Shown: piece by piece, positions 63,901 to 64,000 of the stretch
How the letters are laid out: every line of letters begins with the position of its first letter
Position numbering within the stretch: the stretch's first letter is position 1
From: Rossellomorea sp. AcN35-11
Lineage (GTDB): Bacteria; Bacillota; Bacilli; Bacillales; Bacillaceae_B
Direction: 5' to 3'
DNA: 64,000 nucleotides
Assembly (NCBI GenBank): GCA_030388825.1
Contig: CP128835.1
Span: forward strand, 1,250,501 to 1,314,500
The notes under the pieces: generated by a model
What the model saw: only the letters and a program-made list of their open reading frames with translations
Databases searched by the model: none
Told to the model about the DNA's origin: nothing
Translations under genes and position numbers: made by a program

Positions 63901-64000
63901 TCAACCGGCCATCTTTACTTTTTTGACCGGCGTCTTTCTTTTAAAGAACGTCTTATAATTGATCATGGAGTAAATCACATACGAAATCCCTAAACAAATA
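63901..64000 (-). CDS. C-terminal end of a truncated membrane protein
   Basis: The frame is open from the window edge to a TGA at 63901-63903, giving 32 residues: a hydrophobic end of a membrane segment (CLGISYVIYSMI) and a basic tail (TPVKKVKMAG). The 5' part lies outside the window, so the family is unknown. A good terminator follows. Confidence 0.55.
   Translation of the reverse strand, partial: ICLGISYVIYSMINYKTFFKRKTPVKKVKMAG

Overview
The window looks like the chromosome of a low-GC Bacillaceae bacterium (Bacillus / Rossellomorea type; the genus is inferred, not proven). The evidence is a B. subtilis-like tagO-yvyE-degS-degU block, a trehalose locus with TreR-type operators, a Spo0E-family small protein, RBSs close to AGGAGG and frequent TTG/GTG starts. 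It is almost entirely a cell-envelope region: synthesis, export and attachment of wall glycopolymers, and wall proteins that probably bind those polymers through CWB2 (cell-wall-binding repeat 2) domains. I found no rRNA, tRNA, transposase, phage gene or CRISPR array.

Layout. 0-5.4 kb: a four-gene + strand operon (two Asp2/XcbB-like alpha/beta hydrolases, a coiled-coil protein, a large two-domain glycosyltransferase). 5.4-9 kb: an asparagine-synthase-like protein and a GT4 glycosyltransferase on the minus strand. 9.4-13 kb: tagG-tagH-mnaA (polymer export ABC transporter, UDP-GlcNAc 2-epimerase). 13-16.8 kb: a hexapeptide acyltransferase, a PIG-L deacetylase lipoprotein, a multi-membrane acyltransferase-like protein and an unknown helical protein. 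17.1-41.2 kb: eight CWB2 genes joined to different catalytic or accessory domains (PPC, NlpC/P60, two subtilases, lytic transglycosylase, Amidase_3, SpoIID). Between them lie a UDP-sugar epimerase, an LCP ligase, a flippase, a GT4 and a lipoprotein. 42-51.7 kb: lipoprotein, O-antigen-polymerase-like protein, TuaF-like membrane protein, GT2, galU, ugd, a processive GT2 and an LTA-synthase-like enzyme. 52.7-57.2 kb: tagO, yvyE, a new small ORF, degS, degU. 57.3-63 kb: treR, an NTF2-like lipoprotein, a small Spo0E-like gene, treA and treP. A small membrane protein and a truncated CDS close the window.

How it fits together. TagO would start polymers on undecaprenyl phosphate. MnaA, GalU, Ugd and the GalE-like epimerase would supply activated sugars. 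The glycosyltransferases, flippase and polymerase would build a teichuronic-acid-like or other anionic polymer. TagGH exports, the LCP protein anchors, and the CWB2 hydrolases would dock on the product. DegS-DegU, a putative SigD promoter on the amidase gene and a structured leader upstream of galU are visible regulatory inputs.

Most unusual features. (1) Three intergenic arrays (41.3, 44.9 and 51.8-52.6 kb) of a 10-bp core, AGGATYRATT, repeated at exactly 20-bp steps; the last is organised as four ~196-bp blocks of six cores. (2) Five genes between 17 and 39 kb are broken by eight single-base events, every one a +1 insertion; this is either recent decay or, perhaps more likely, residual assembly error. 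(3) A tyrosine-rich module is shared by three otherwise unrelated enzymes of the 0-14 kb locus. (4) Two small genes, at 55168-55341 and 58807-58983, are easy to miss.
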